64,000 nucleotides of DNA from Thecamonas trahens ATCC 50062 (taxonomy: Eukaryota; Apusozoa; Apusomonadida; Apusomonadidae): the NCBI RefSeq assembly GCF_000142905.1, contig NW_013657670.1, forward strand, positions 268,362-332,361. The letters are read 5' to 3'. The position numbers and the translations under genes were made by a program. Within the stretch, counting starts at the first letter, position 1; each line of letters begins with the position of its first letter. Of the stretch, positions 1 to 9,012 are shown piece by piece. The notes below the pieces were generated by a model. That model was not told the DNA's origin. It made no database searches and worked only from the letters and a program-made list of their open reading frames with translations.

Positions 1-2515
1 GTGAATTTTGCAGCGGCGGCGCCCAAGCCGCAAGAGACTTCAGAATTGCGTCGAGCTGCGGACGGAGAGCCGTGGCGGTGTCGGTGAGGACGACCAGAGC
101 GACGCCACCACCCATGGCGCCAGTGAACATGCCTCCATGCGAGAGGCCAGCAGTCTTGAGCTGGGAAAACAGCTCGAGGAGAACCTTGCCCGAGGCATCG
201 GTGTCATAGATCGACGACACCGCGCCGGGGTCGATGATGGCGCGGAGGCCCATGTACGCTGTGAAACACTCACCGAGCTCACGGATGCGGCCAAAGCGAA
301 ATGCCTGCACAATGTGGGCATGGATGCCGAGCGAGGCCACGATGGCGGCGTACGGCTTGCCTTTCCGCCGCAGATACGACATGTGTCGGGAGTTGAGCCC
401 GCGCCGATAGTCGAGCACAGCCGTTCGCTGGATGCCTGTGTCGACAACTAGCAGACTCTGGGTGGTGGCCCGCTCGGCGGCCTCAGAGACCCAGCCAACG
501 GTGCACGGCAGGCTGGGTACAAGGACCGTTTCTGTCGGTGCGTAGTGGAGGAGCTTGAGGCCAGGCAGAACGCCGTCAACGTCCTGGCGACCAGACTTGA
601 GGCCAAGGACGTTCTCAAAGAGCAGGACATGCGAGCCGAGGAGGATCGGATCGTCGGCGACGGCGCTGCCGCACGCGGCATAGAGTGCGCCGAGAAGGTT
701 GACGGCGACGGCCGACGACGAGGCAAAGCCGGAGCGCGACGGGCCGGAGTTGATGATATCAACACAGAGCGCGTAGGCGCCGCCAGCATTGGGTGCTCCC
801 GTAAATGCAGCGAGCTGTTCGAGGATGGGTGCGGTTCTGCGGCGAATGACGATGCCCGTAAACTCAAGGGCAAAGCGGAGGAACCTCAGCGGGTCGTTGG
901 GATCGGAGGACATAAACGCATCGCTCTCGCAAGTCACGCTCGGCTCGACGTCGGTGACGGCGGCGACGGCACGGGTCATGGCGGCGGCAACGCTAGGATT
1001 CTCGAGTGCCGATTCGGGCACCAAAAGCGCGCTCACACGTTCGCCGGAGCCGTTCCAGTGGGTGGTGGTCAGGCAGAGGCCTGGGAGTGGGGCCTGGACC
1101 CTGGAGACTTTGGCGCATAGCGGGCGGGTACCATTGATGTTGACAGCCATGTTGAGGACCGAGCCGCCGCCGAGCTTGGCGGACGTCCAGTTGTCAGATG
1201 CGTTGGCGGATGAGATGCCAATCCGCATACCCGACATGGAGACAACACCAGACTTGGTGTCGTCGAACCAGCGCGGGCCGCTGGAGCTCTCATCGGGAGC
1301 GGCGGCGGCGGCCATGAGCGACTCGTGGACGTCGTCGACCTCAACACCGTTGGCCGCCATGAGGAACGGGTTGAGGAAGCGGAAGAAGGCCTCCTCGTTT
1401 GGCTGCTCGGTCTCGGGCTCGCGGGAGGCGTCATCCACGTCTGCGCTACCAGCGCGCTCAGCCTCAGCGACAGCCTCAAAGGAAGCGACCAGCTCGGCCG
1501 AGAGCGCCGGGTTACTGCGGCCGCATGCCTCGAGCGCGGCGCGCAGAAGCGCACTGACCCGGGCATACTCGGCAAGCGAGACACTGAGCTCCTCGAGCGC
1601 CAGAAACTTGCGCAGCGCCCAGGTGACGTCAGCGACAGCCATGATCAGGCGCTGCTGGAGGAGACGGCCGCGCCCCGAACTCAGCTCTGCGCGAAGTAGT
1701 GCAGTGAGGCTCTCATAGATGGTGCTGGCAAAGGTGCCAACGGCACCATCGACATTGGCAAAGGAGGCGACGAGGTCGGCGACGCTCGCCTCGACCGCCA
1801 GCTCGCCGTCGGCGGCGACAGCGTCGGCGATGGCGGTGGCAGCGGTGGCGGCGTGGGTGCCGGGTTGCTCGCCCAGCCAGCGCTCGACCATGCCAAACCG
1901 CATGACCTCGACCGCGATCGGCCAGTAGACGTCGAGCGGCGGGGCGTGGGGATCAGAGGCCGGGACCGAGAGCTGCAGCACCCGCAACTGGGCCATCGAG
2001 ACCCAGTCGGCGAGCGAGACGCCACGGTTGAGCGTCCGCAGCGTGTCTTTGGCGAGGATACGCAGCGCAGCGTCTGTCGCCGACGAGACAATGTCAAACA
2101 GGCCGCCAGCCACGCCGCCGACCACTGACTCGCCTGCATGGACCGAGACATCGACGAGGTGCGAGGGCGAGGTGCCAGCGCCAGCGCTGGTCGGCCTGAC
2201 AGCAGCGGGAGGGGCGATGCCGAGGGCGGTGAACCGCGGAGCAGACGTGCTATGCTCTGCACCATCTTCTGCGGCATGTTCTGCCGAAGCGCCGCAATGG
2301 CTATCGGCCACGGCGCGAGCAACAGCAGCTTCAAAGGCAGCCAGGTCGAGCGAGAGAGCGGCCTCGACGCGTGCAAGGGCATGTCCAGGCATGCCCCACG
2401 CCGCCTCGCTGAAAAACTCGGTGCCGGTGGCAAACGGCAGGACTTGGTACCGCAGTACATCCTGCAAGGCTGTGCCGTCAAGGCGCTGGGGCACGGAGCG
2501 TGCCGTGTCTGCCAT
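1..2515 (-). CDS. Fucokinase-like GHMP kinase, partial (C-terminus off the left edge)
   Basis: The minus-strand frame is open from an ATG at 2515 to the left edge, about 838 codons, with no stop and no need for an intron. The last 400 residues show a GHMP sugar-kinase fold: an LGGGSVLNMAVNING stretch near residue 445, the phosphate-binding SGFASSSAVAVNLLG near 593, a GRQDVDGVLPG block like the QDQ-GG-PG block of fucokinases, and the C-terminal FTGAMGGGVAL loop near 797. In the family these enzymes phosphorylate L-fucose (or a related sugar) with ATP. The normally strict GGWSDTPP motif is replaced by ASDNWTSAK, so either specificity or activity may differ. The first 430 residues show nothing I recognise. 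Only the extreme C-terminus and the stop are missing. The fold is well supported; the exact substrate is inference. The gene is divergent from the nucleoside diphosphate kinase gene. Confidence 0.75.
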   Translation of the reverse strand, partial: MADTARSVPQRLDGTALQDVLRYQVLPFATGTEFFSEAAWGMPGHALARVEAALSLDLAAFEAAVARAVADSHCGASAEHAAEDGAEHSTSAPRFTALGIAPPAAVRPTSAGAGTSPSHLVDVSVHAGESVVGGVAGGLFDIVSSATDAALRILAKDTLRTLNRGVSLADWVSMAQLRVLQLSVPASDPHAPPLDVYWPIAVEVMRFGMVERWLGEQPGTHAATAATAIADAVAADGELAVEASVADLVASFANVDGAVGTFASTIYESLTALLRAELSSGRGRLLQQRLIMAVADVTWALRKFLALEELSVSLAEYARVSALLRAALEACGRSNPALSAELVASFEAVAEAERAGSADVDDASREPETEQPNEEAFFRFLNPFLMAANGVEVDDVHESLMAAAAAPDESSSGPRWFDDTKSGVVSMSGMRIGISSANASDNWTSAKLGGGSVLNMAVNINGTRPLCAKVSRVQAPLPGLCLTTTHWNGSGERVSALLVPESALENPSVAAAMTRAVAAVTDVEPSVTCESDAFMSSDPNDPLRFLRFALEFTGIVIRRRTAPILEQLAAFTGAPNAGGAYALCVDIINSGPSRSGFASSSAVAVNLLGALYAACGSAVADDPILLGSHVLLFENVLGLKSGRQDVDGVLPGLKLLHYAPTETVLVPSLPCTVGWVSEAAERATTQSLLVVDTGIQRTAVLDYRRGLNSRHMSYLRRKGKPYAAIVASLGIHAHIVQAFRFGRIRELGECFTAYMGLRAIIDPGAVSSIYDTDASGKVLLELFSQLKTAGLSHGGMFTGAMGGGVALVVLTDTATALRPQLDAILKSLAAWAPPLQNS

Positions 2516-3923
2516 GGGGAGAGTGGGTGCAGTGGTGGAGGCTGGGAGGCGACGTTTCCTGCTCGGCGTGAGGCTGGCGGCGTGCAAAAGGCGCACCGAC
2601 GTGGCATGGCTTGTGCGTGTGCCGGTGTGTGTGTGTGTTACGCCACTACGGCTGGGAGGGGGTGGTGTCGCTCACGTACCCACGACATCGTCGTGACAAC
2701 GACAATGCAAAGGGATCGAGAGCAGGTAGGCTTCGGGCCGCTGAGCGGCACCGGCCGCCGCCAGGCACGGCCTGCCCCGATGCATCTGCATCCGTTGCTG
2801 CGCACAGAGCGCTAGCGCGGGACGAGAGCGGTAAGGAGGAGCGTGGTGGCAGGACCGGAACGCGCAAACAGCAGGTCTGATCAAGGTTGAGCGATGGAGG
2901 GGACGGTGTGGGCTTGCGCAAGTCGGTGGTCTCTCCAAATTGAAGGCCAGCCCGGGACGGGCCGCCAAGAGTGAGCCCCGTTGAGGTACCGGGAGGGAGG
3001 GATCGGGGCTTGTGCGATGTGCAGAGTGCGTCAGACAGGCGAGCCGCTGGCGATCTGTCCGCAGTCTGCCGTGCGCTCGGCGGACGCGTCGCAAGCCCAC
3101 ACCTTGAGCTTTTGACGACGCCGCGCCCGCGAGCGGACAGACAGACGATACAGAGCAGGACCAGAGGCAAGCCCTCGGCAGCAGAGCGCGAGTCGCAGCC
3201 CGAGCCCGAGCCGCTGCCCGCAGAGGAGCAGCGCCCGGCAGGCGCAATGACTTTGCTACGACAAAGCGAAAACGGCGGCAGCAGGACCCCACACGAGCTC
3301 AGCCACAAGGGCGTCGTTGCTCTGGGAGGTGTCGCCACCTGTTCTGAGGGTACCGTTTTGAGGGCTGCAAGAGGCGGCGGTGGCAGCAATGGCGACAGGG
3401 GGGGGGGGGGGTGAGGGGTGAGGCGGGGGTGAGGCGGGGGGGGGGGAGGGTGCGTGTGTATGGGAGGCGCGGCTATATTTCATACAATCTCGCACCATCC
3501 GCAGACAGACGAGAGGGCGGGGAGGGAGGGGGAGGGGGAGGGGCGAGGGGAGGGGGGGGACGTACTGAGACTTTCTCTCGTATGTCCGGGGACTTTCCCC
3601 GAAGGGAGGGGGGAGAGGCCCGCCCGAAGGCGTCCTCTCGTGTGTGTGCCTTCGAATGCGCCTCTTCGGCGCCCGTGTGGCCGACCCAATTGTGTAGAGG
3701 AGACGCCAAAAGTGACAATTTTTGTTCGCCAACCAGACCACCATCGACGGTGCTGGCTCGAACGGATTGGCGCTGGGCAAGGGGGGGGGGGCAGGGGGGG
3801 GCATTGCCGAACAAAGTGCGACCTGCCGCCGGCAGTCGGCCCCACAGCTGGCCAAGCCAAGGCTGGACAACAACGGACGCACACACTCGAGAATCCGCTC
3901 ACCTCACTACATACATCTACACT
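2516..3923. other. Intergenic region, divergent promoters
   Basis: About 1.4 kb between two divergent genes. The open frames here on both strands are low-complexity and lack the codon pattern of the neighbouring genes. The stretch holds several G runs (around 3401-3412, 3437-3447, 3551-3558, 3781-3790) and an AT-rich patch (ggctatatttcatacaat, near 3471). I see no RNA gene. Confidence 0.5.
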
Positions 3924-4736
3924 ATGTTCCGCTCGCTCGCTCGTTCGCTTGTTGCCGCTCGCCCGGCTGCTGCCTCTGCCGCTCGTACGCTTCCACTGCC
4001 GTCCCCTCTCCTGCTCCCCTACCCTCCCGCTGCGGATCGGTAGTGCGGCCATCCACCGTCCCTCTCTGCAGACCCGAGACTCACGACATACATGGCGACA
4101 GGCACCATGGCCACGACCACGGCTGCTGCCGAGTCTGGTGCGTCGTTCAACTGGGGCTTTGCTGCCGGTGCCGCGTTTGCCGGCGCTGCCGCGCTCGCCA
4201 TCTCACAGTACTCGGGCGAGTCGTTCTCCACCATGTCCGCGGCGGCCGACGTCCCTGTGGCTGGCCTCCCCGGCACTAACCAGGAGCGCTCGTTCTTCAT
4301 GGTCAAGCCCGATGCTGTCCAGCGCGGCCTTGTGTCCGAGATCATCGGCCGGTTCGAGAAGCGTGGCTACAAGATCGTGGCCATGAAGATGGTCACGCCG
4401 TCGCGCGAGCTCATCGAGGCTCACTACGACGACCTCCGCTCGCGCCCGTTCTTTGAGGGTCTCTGCAAGTACATGTCGTCGGGCGAGGCTCCTGTTGTCG
4501 CCTTTGTCGTCGAGGGCAAGGGCATCATTAAGGTCGGCCGCGACATGATCGGCGTCACCGACCCGCTCAAGTCTGCCCCGGGCACCATCCGCGGCGACAC
4601 TGGCGTGAGCATTGGCATGAACTCGATCCACGGCTCCGATGGCGTCGAGGGCGCTGCCTCCGAGATCCCGCTCTGGTTCTCGCAGGACGAGATCGCCAAC
4701 TGGAACAAGACCGCCGACAAGTGGATCTACGAGTAG
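3924..4736 (+). CDS. Nucleoside diphosphate kinase, probably mitochondrial, one inferred intron
   Basis: The catalytic part from 4092 on is a clear NDP kinase, which moves the gamma-phosphate from ATP to NDPs through a phospho-histidine. It has MVKPDAVQRG (nucleotide-site Lys), TIRGD (active-site Arg), NSIHGSDG (catalytic His with the preceding Asn) and the terminal KWIYE. The residue before that Asn is Met where most homologues have Arg. I place the true start upstream. An ATG at 3924 begins MFRSLARSLVAARPAAAS, a basic, Ser/Ala-rich presequence. A donor GTACGC at 3985 and acceptor CTCTGCAG ending at 4071 join exon 1 (3924-3984) to exon 2 (4072-4736) in frame, giving 241 residues. A hydrophobic Gly/Ala segment follows, so the enzyme may sit at a mitochondrial membrane. 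The kinase is certain; the first exon is inference. Confidence 0.8.
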
Positions 4737-5062
4737 ACGTGCGTACGCGCTCTCCGCCGACCCGTGGCCGCGGCCGCTTTCTGCAGCCTCTGCCATTGGA
4801 ATACACACATCCGGTTTCTGACCAGCGTCCGACCTCTTTCTCCCCTCTCCGCCATCCCCTTTCGTGGGTTTTGTCCTCGGTGCCAGTCCCATCACGCCTT
4901 TTGCTTCAAGCCGTTCCGGTTCGCCAGGCCGAGTGCGGTCAACATGCCGCCAGGACACCGCCGCTGCTTGCAGATGCAGCACTCTGCCTGACTCTGTCTC
5001 GCCCCACGCACGACTCCTCCTCCACTCCCCCTCTCCCCCACCCCACCCCGCCACCCGCCACC
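4737..5062. other. Intergenic region before TRAPPC9 gene
   Basis: About 330 bases between the NDP kinase stop and the TRAPPC9 start. The frame is open upstream of the TRAPPC9 ATG, but the sequence is pyrimidine-rich (CCCTCTCCCCCACCCCACCCC just before the start) and is more likely 5' UTR. No other feature seen. Confidence 0.5.
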
Positions 5063-8000
5063 ATGAACCTTGACGCTGTCCGCGTCCTCGTCGTCCCGCT
5101 GGGCGGCCTCTCGCGGACCAAGTTCAAGCGCTACCTGGAGCTGCTCCGGGCTCACTCGGAAGTCGAGCTCGACGCGCTGGCCTCAACACCGACGCCGCGG
5201 AGTCAGGGCGAGGCACCGAGGCTACTAACGGCGTCGCCGAGGCCCAAGTCGGTGAGTCGGACAAGCAAGAGCAAGCGGCCGTCACTCAAGTCATTCAAAT
5301 CGTCGACCAAGGCGTCGACCAAGGCGTCGGCCAAATCGTCGGCCAAGTCGTCGACAAAGTCGCACCGCCGCTCCGACTCGCGCGCCTCGGCCGCAGGTGA
5401 CTCGTCCGACTCGGACTCGGGCGCGCCGGACATTGTTGTGGCGCCAGAGGTCAGCGATACTGGACCTATCTTTGCGTACCGCGCCGTCTCGGTTACGCCG
5501 CGCATCCGTTTCGAGTTTGTGGCCGATGCCGGGCCCGAGTCGCCTGTTGCCGAGCTCCACATGCACAAGCGGGTGCTTGGTGTGGTCGGCGTTGGGGCGT
5601 GCTCCGAATTGCTTGGAGACGCCGCGTATACCCGCCTAACTGCCGAGGCTGCCGCCTACCCGTTTGCGCTGCAGACCCGGGCGTATGCCTTTGACCCGCC
5701 GCTCGACTATCGCGACGACGACGACCGCTTTGTCGTCATTCCGTCCAACAGAGTCGACTTTTACGTCGATCGCCTGCTTGCTGACTTTGGTGAGGCGCTG
5801 GTCACCTCGTTTGAGGTCTCACTTGCTCACCTGCGTGACTCGCCAGCGCCAATTGTCGCACCAGCCCTCGGCCGCGACCCCGAGTCAGCCAGCAAGCTCC
5901 GCAAGCTCAAGCCCGGCCGCCTCGCGAAGATCATTGGCGACTGTGCCCTGCTCGCCGGCTCGCCGCTCGATGGCGCCGCTTACCACAAGAGAGCTATCGA
6001 CCTCACTGCCGCCGCCTCTGACGAGCTCTGGCTCGCTGGTGCCCAGGAGGGCTACGCTGCCGCTCTGGTCCTCGCCTCGCAGCACGGCCTCGCATCCGAC
6101 ACTGACGTCGACTGTGACATTGCTGCCACCTACCGCGAGGCTATTGACCACTACGCTGCTGCCAAGCTTCGCAGCCTCGAAGTCGAGGCCCGCCTCAAGC
6201 TCGGCCTCTTTTACGCCTCCACCGGTGACACTCTTGCAGCGGGCGCCTGCATGATGGACGCCCATGCCCGGTTTCAGGACGCCAAGGCCTCTGCCGAGGT
6301 CCACGACCGCATCCTTCTCTTCAACACCATGGCTCAAGTGTTTCTTTCCATCGGCTACGCGCGCAAGGCCGCGTTCTTTCTCCGCCAGGCCGCGCTCGAG
6401 CAGGCCGACCAGGGCGCGCCCGGCACCGGCACCGCCCTCCTCGCCCTTGCAGCACCGGTCTTTGGCCTCTCGCTCTCGCAAATCAACTCGGACGCGCTCC
6501 TGCCGGGCTGGTCGCTCGCGACCCAGCAGAGCGACCCGAGCCTACCGGCGGCTGCCCCAAACGCCGTGGTGGTTCCGTTTGCAGCTTCGGCCCGCCTCTC
6601 TTGGCCATACCTGCAGGTTCTTGTCATCAAGGACCTCATCGAGCTTGGCGCGCGCCTCCCGGACCAGACTGCCACCCTCAAGTACATGGCGTATCTTCTC
6701 GCTCGCATGCATCCCTTTCTCGATGAGCGCTCGCAGCGCGAGTTCTGCAAACGCCTGGCATTGCTCGCCTCGTCGCTCGGCTCTGTGCCTTTGATCTCCA
6801 CCCCAGGTCTTCCGTACGTCAACCTCATTACCCCGCTGCAGCTCTCGTCCGAGTTCCAAGTCCACACCGTCAAGGCCGCCGGCTCGGCCGCGTCACCGTT
6901 CATCTTTTCGTCGTTTGGCGCCTCGTCGTCGTCGTCGTCGCGGCCGGGCGCCCGATTTGCCCACGGTGACGAGCCACCGGTCTTTGAGCTTGGATGTCCG
7001 GTCCATTTTGCGCTCCTTGTCTCTAACCCGCTTCTCGTGCCTCTCCACCTCGAGCACATTACCGTCCTTGTCGACGGCATCGAGTTTGTCACCGAGGCCG
7101 CTTCCACCGTCCTCCCGCCAGAGACCACCGACTACTGCGTGACTCTTACCGGCGTCCCGCTCGCAGAAGGCACCTTTACCATCACCGGCGTCTCCATGCA
7201 CGTCCTTAACATGGCGTCGTCGTTCGGCGTCGATGCCCATGGCGTGGGCAAGGTTCTCGCCGGCGCCACCCATGCAGTCAAGTCCAAGAAGAAGACCGCT
7301 ACTGCGTACGTTGTTGCACCTCCCCTCCCGCGGCTCAAGCTGACCTCCAATGGCGTCTCGGAGACCTCACTTCTGGTCCACGAGGGCGAGCTCTCGATTG
7401 TCTCGCTCACGCTCGAAAACGTGTCGTCTGTTGCCGTCACTAAGCTCGACATCTCAGTTCCGCGCAACCCATCGTCGATGGCGTCGATGCGTGCCAAGGC
7501 CTCTGAAGTCATCCTCTGGAACGACGACGACATTGCCTCTTTTCTTCCCCTCGAGCCTGGCGCTGTGGCCACGCTTGATCTGCGGGTGTTTGGTGTTCTG
7601 GGCGACATCCACTCGGGCGTCCATCTGACCTACGCTGCGCCGCACAAGCCTGACCTTGCCTCGTACTACCGCACTCTTGTCTTTGACATCCATGTGCTGG
7701 CCGAGCGCGGCCTGCAGGCGCTTTCGTTTGACATTTTACCTGTACATCTCGCACTCGATGCCCCGTTGGTCTCGGACGAGCAGGTCGCGCCGGGCGCCGC
7801 CGCCGAGGTGGACGACCTCGCCCGCCACGCTCACGATGACGGCGTGCTCGAGCTCTCAGCCTTGTTCCCGGCCAGTACCGAGTCCCACGACGACCATCCG
7901 TCGCATGATGTTCTCCTTGTCTTTGCCGTCGCTAACCGCACCTCGGGCACCTTCCATCTCTCAGTCGGCGTCGCGCACGACCACGTTTCGCAGCTGCGAA

Positions 8001-8923
8001 CCGCCACCGACCCGCGCGATGTCTTTGCACCGGTTCACTGCATTGCGCTCAACCAGCTGCTCGAGGAGCAAGCTGCAGCACGCGACGGAGTGCCGGACCG
8101 CTTTGTTACCCGCGTTGTGTCCATCGAGCCAACCACCGTGGAGCGCATCGCTGTGCCAATACCTCGGTTTGCGCTCGCACAGGCGCTACTGGACACACCA
8201 ATCCGGCGCCTGTTTCCGGCATGGTCCAAGACCCAGTCGGCGCTCAAGACCAAGCCATCCAAAGCAGACGATGTCCGCATGCAGCACCTCATGTACTACA
8301 AGCTCGCGCTGCTCAAGCTTGTCCGCCTTCGCTGGTTCTCATCCTTCAACACTTCGGGCATTCTCCCGCTCGACGCTCTTGTCCTCACCCCATCGATGGT
8401 AGCTACGCTGACGCCGGACCCGGTCTCGCTCTCGCTCTCGTTTGACGCCTTTGGCCACGACGCGTCGGCACCCAACTCCTCAGGCTCGTTTGTTCTCGTC
8501 GCCCCGCACGCACTCGGCTCGATCACACTCAGGTTCCGCAACGCAGGCGCGGACCCGGTCTCGCTCTCTGTCCGCATCGTACTCGCCCAACAAGTGGCGT
8601 CCCGCCTCGCCTCAACCGCAGACGCTGCGACCGGAGTGCCCAACGTGGTCATCGACGGCATGCTCGCCTTTGACACTGGCCCCATGATGCCCGGCACATC
8701 GTTTACTCACTCGCTGGCTGCTGCCTTTACTGCTGACGGTGAGGCATACGATCTCATCGTCTACGCCCAGCACACAAAGCCTACCCCGAGCTCGTCGGCG
8801 GGCTCCGCCATCAACGAGGCCGTCACTATTGTCGTCTCGTCGGCCTGCGACGAGCGCGAGCTTCTGCCGCTGCGGCGGCCGCGGACCGGCTCCAACGCCT
8901 CGTCGGTAGGACCTCGCTCGTAG
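5063..8923 (+). CDS. TRAPPC9/Trs120-like subunit of the TRAPPII tethering complex
   Basis: A single open frame of 1,286 residues. I chose the ATG at 5063 because it lies in a Kozak-like context (CCGCCACC before ATG) and begins directly with the family's N-terminal strand (NLDAVRVLVVPLGG). A basic Ser/Lys tract spans residues 60-115. Next comes a conserved block with KRVLGVVGVGACSE, a VDFYVDRLLADF segment and a helical repeat (KIIGDCALLAGSPLDGAAYHKRAIDL) that matches the tetratricopeptide-like part of Trs120. The C-terminal half is beta-rich, as in the Ig-like modules of the family. In the family this is a TRAPPII-specific subunit, needed to activate Rab11/Ypt31 at the Golgi. The length matches TRAPPC9 (about 1,150-1,290). 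The family is fairly certain; the molecular role is taken from the family. Confidence 0.8.
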   Translation: MNLDAVRVLVVPLGGLSRTKFKRYLELLRAHSEVELDALASTPTPRSQGEAPRLLTASPRPKSVSRTSKSKRPSLKSFKSSTKASTKASAKSSAKSSTKSHRRSDSRASAAGDSSDSDSGAPDIVVAPEVSDTGPIFAYRAVSVTPRIRFEFVADAGPESPVAELHMHKRVLGVVGVGACSELLGDAAYTRLTAEAAAYPFALQTRAYAFDPPLDYRDDDDRFVVIPSNRVDFYVDRLLADFGEALVTSFEVSLAHLRDSPAPIVAPALGRDPESASKLRKLKPGRLAKIIGDCALLAGSPLDGAAYHKRAIDLTAAASDELWLAGAQEGYAAALVLASQHGLASDTDVDCDIAATYREAIDHYAAAKLRSLEVEARLKLGLFYASTGDTLAAGACMMDAHARFQDAKASAEVHDRILLFNTMAQVFLSIGYARKAAFFLRQAALEQADQGAPGTGTALLALAAPVFGLSLSQINSDALLPGWSLATQQSDPSLPAAAPNAVVVPFAASARLSWPYLQVLVIKDLIELGARLPDQTATLKYMAYLLARMHPFLDERSQREFCKRLALLASSLGSVPLISTPGLPYVNLITPLQLSSEFQVHTVKAAGSAASPFIFSSFGASSSSSSRPGARFAHGDEPPVFELGCPVHFALLVSNPLLVPLHLEHITVLVDGIEFVTEAASTVLPPETTDYCVTLTGVPLAEGTFTITGVSMHVLNMASSFGVDAHGVGKVLAGATHAVKSKKKTATAYVVAPPLPRLKLTSNGVSETSLLVHEGELSIVSLTLENVSSVAVTKLDISVPRNPSSMASMRAKASEVILWNDDDIASFLPLEPGAVATLDLRVFGVLGDIHSGVHLTYAAPHKPDLASYYRTLVFDIHVLAERGLQALSFDILPVHLALDAPLVSDEQVAPGAAAEVDDLARHAHDDGVLELSALFPASTESHDDHPSHDVLLVFAVANRTSGTFHLSVGVAHDHVSQLRTATDPRDVFAPVHCIALNQLLEEQAAARDGVPDRFVTRVVSIEPTTVERIAVPIPRFALAQALLDTPIRRLFPAWSKTQSALKTKPSKADDVRMQHLMYYKLALLKLVRLRWFSSFNTSGILPLDALVLTPSMVATLTPDPVSLSLSFDAFGHDASAPNSSGSFVLVAPHALGSITLRFRNAGADPVSLSVRIVLAQQVASRLASTADAATGVPNVVIDGMLAFDTGPMMPGTSFTHSLAAAFTADGEAYDLIVYAQHTKPTPSSSAGSAINEAVTIVVSSACDERELLPLRRPRTGSNASSVGPRS

Positions 8924-9012
8924 CCCGTTAGCGAGTCGCCGAAGACGCAGCAGCCATCGTTCCTCTTGTCAGCCTCGGCTGCCGCGTCGTGGTGGCACAG
9001 CGACACGTGCCC

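Noticed and set aside
3401-3960. Overlapping open frames upstream of NDP kinase on both strands
   Set aside because: They result from G- and C-rich low-complexity DNA; no frame has consistent codon use.
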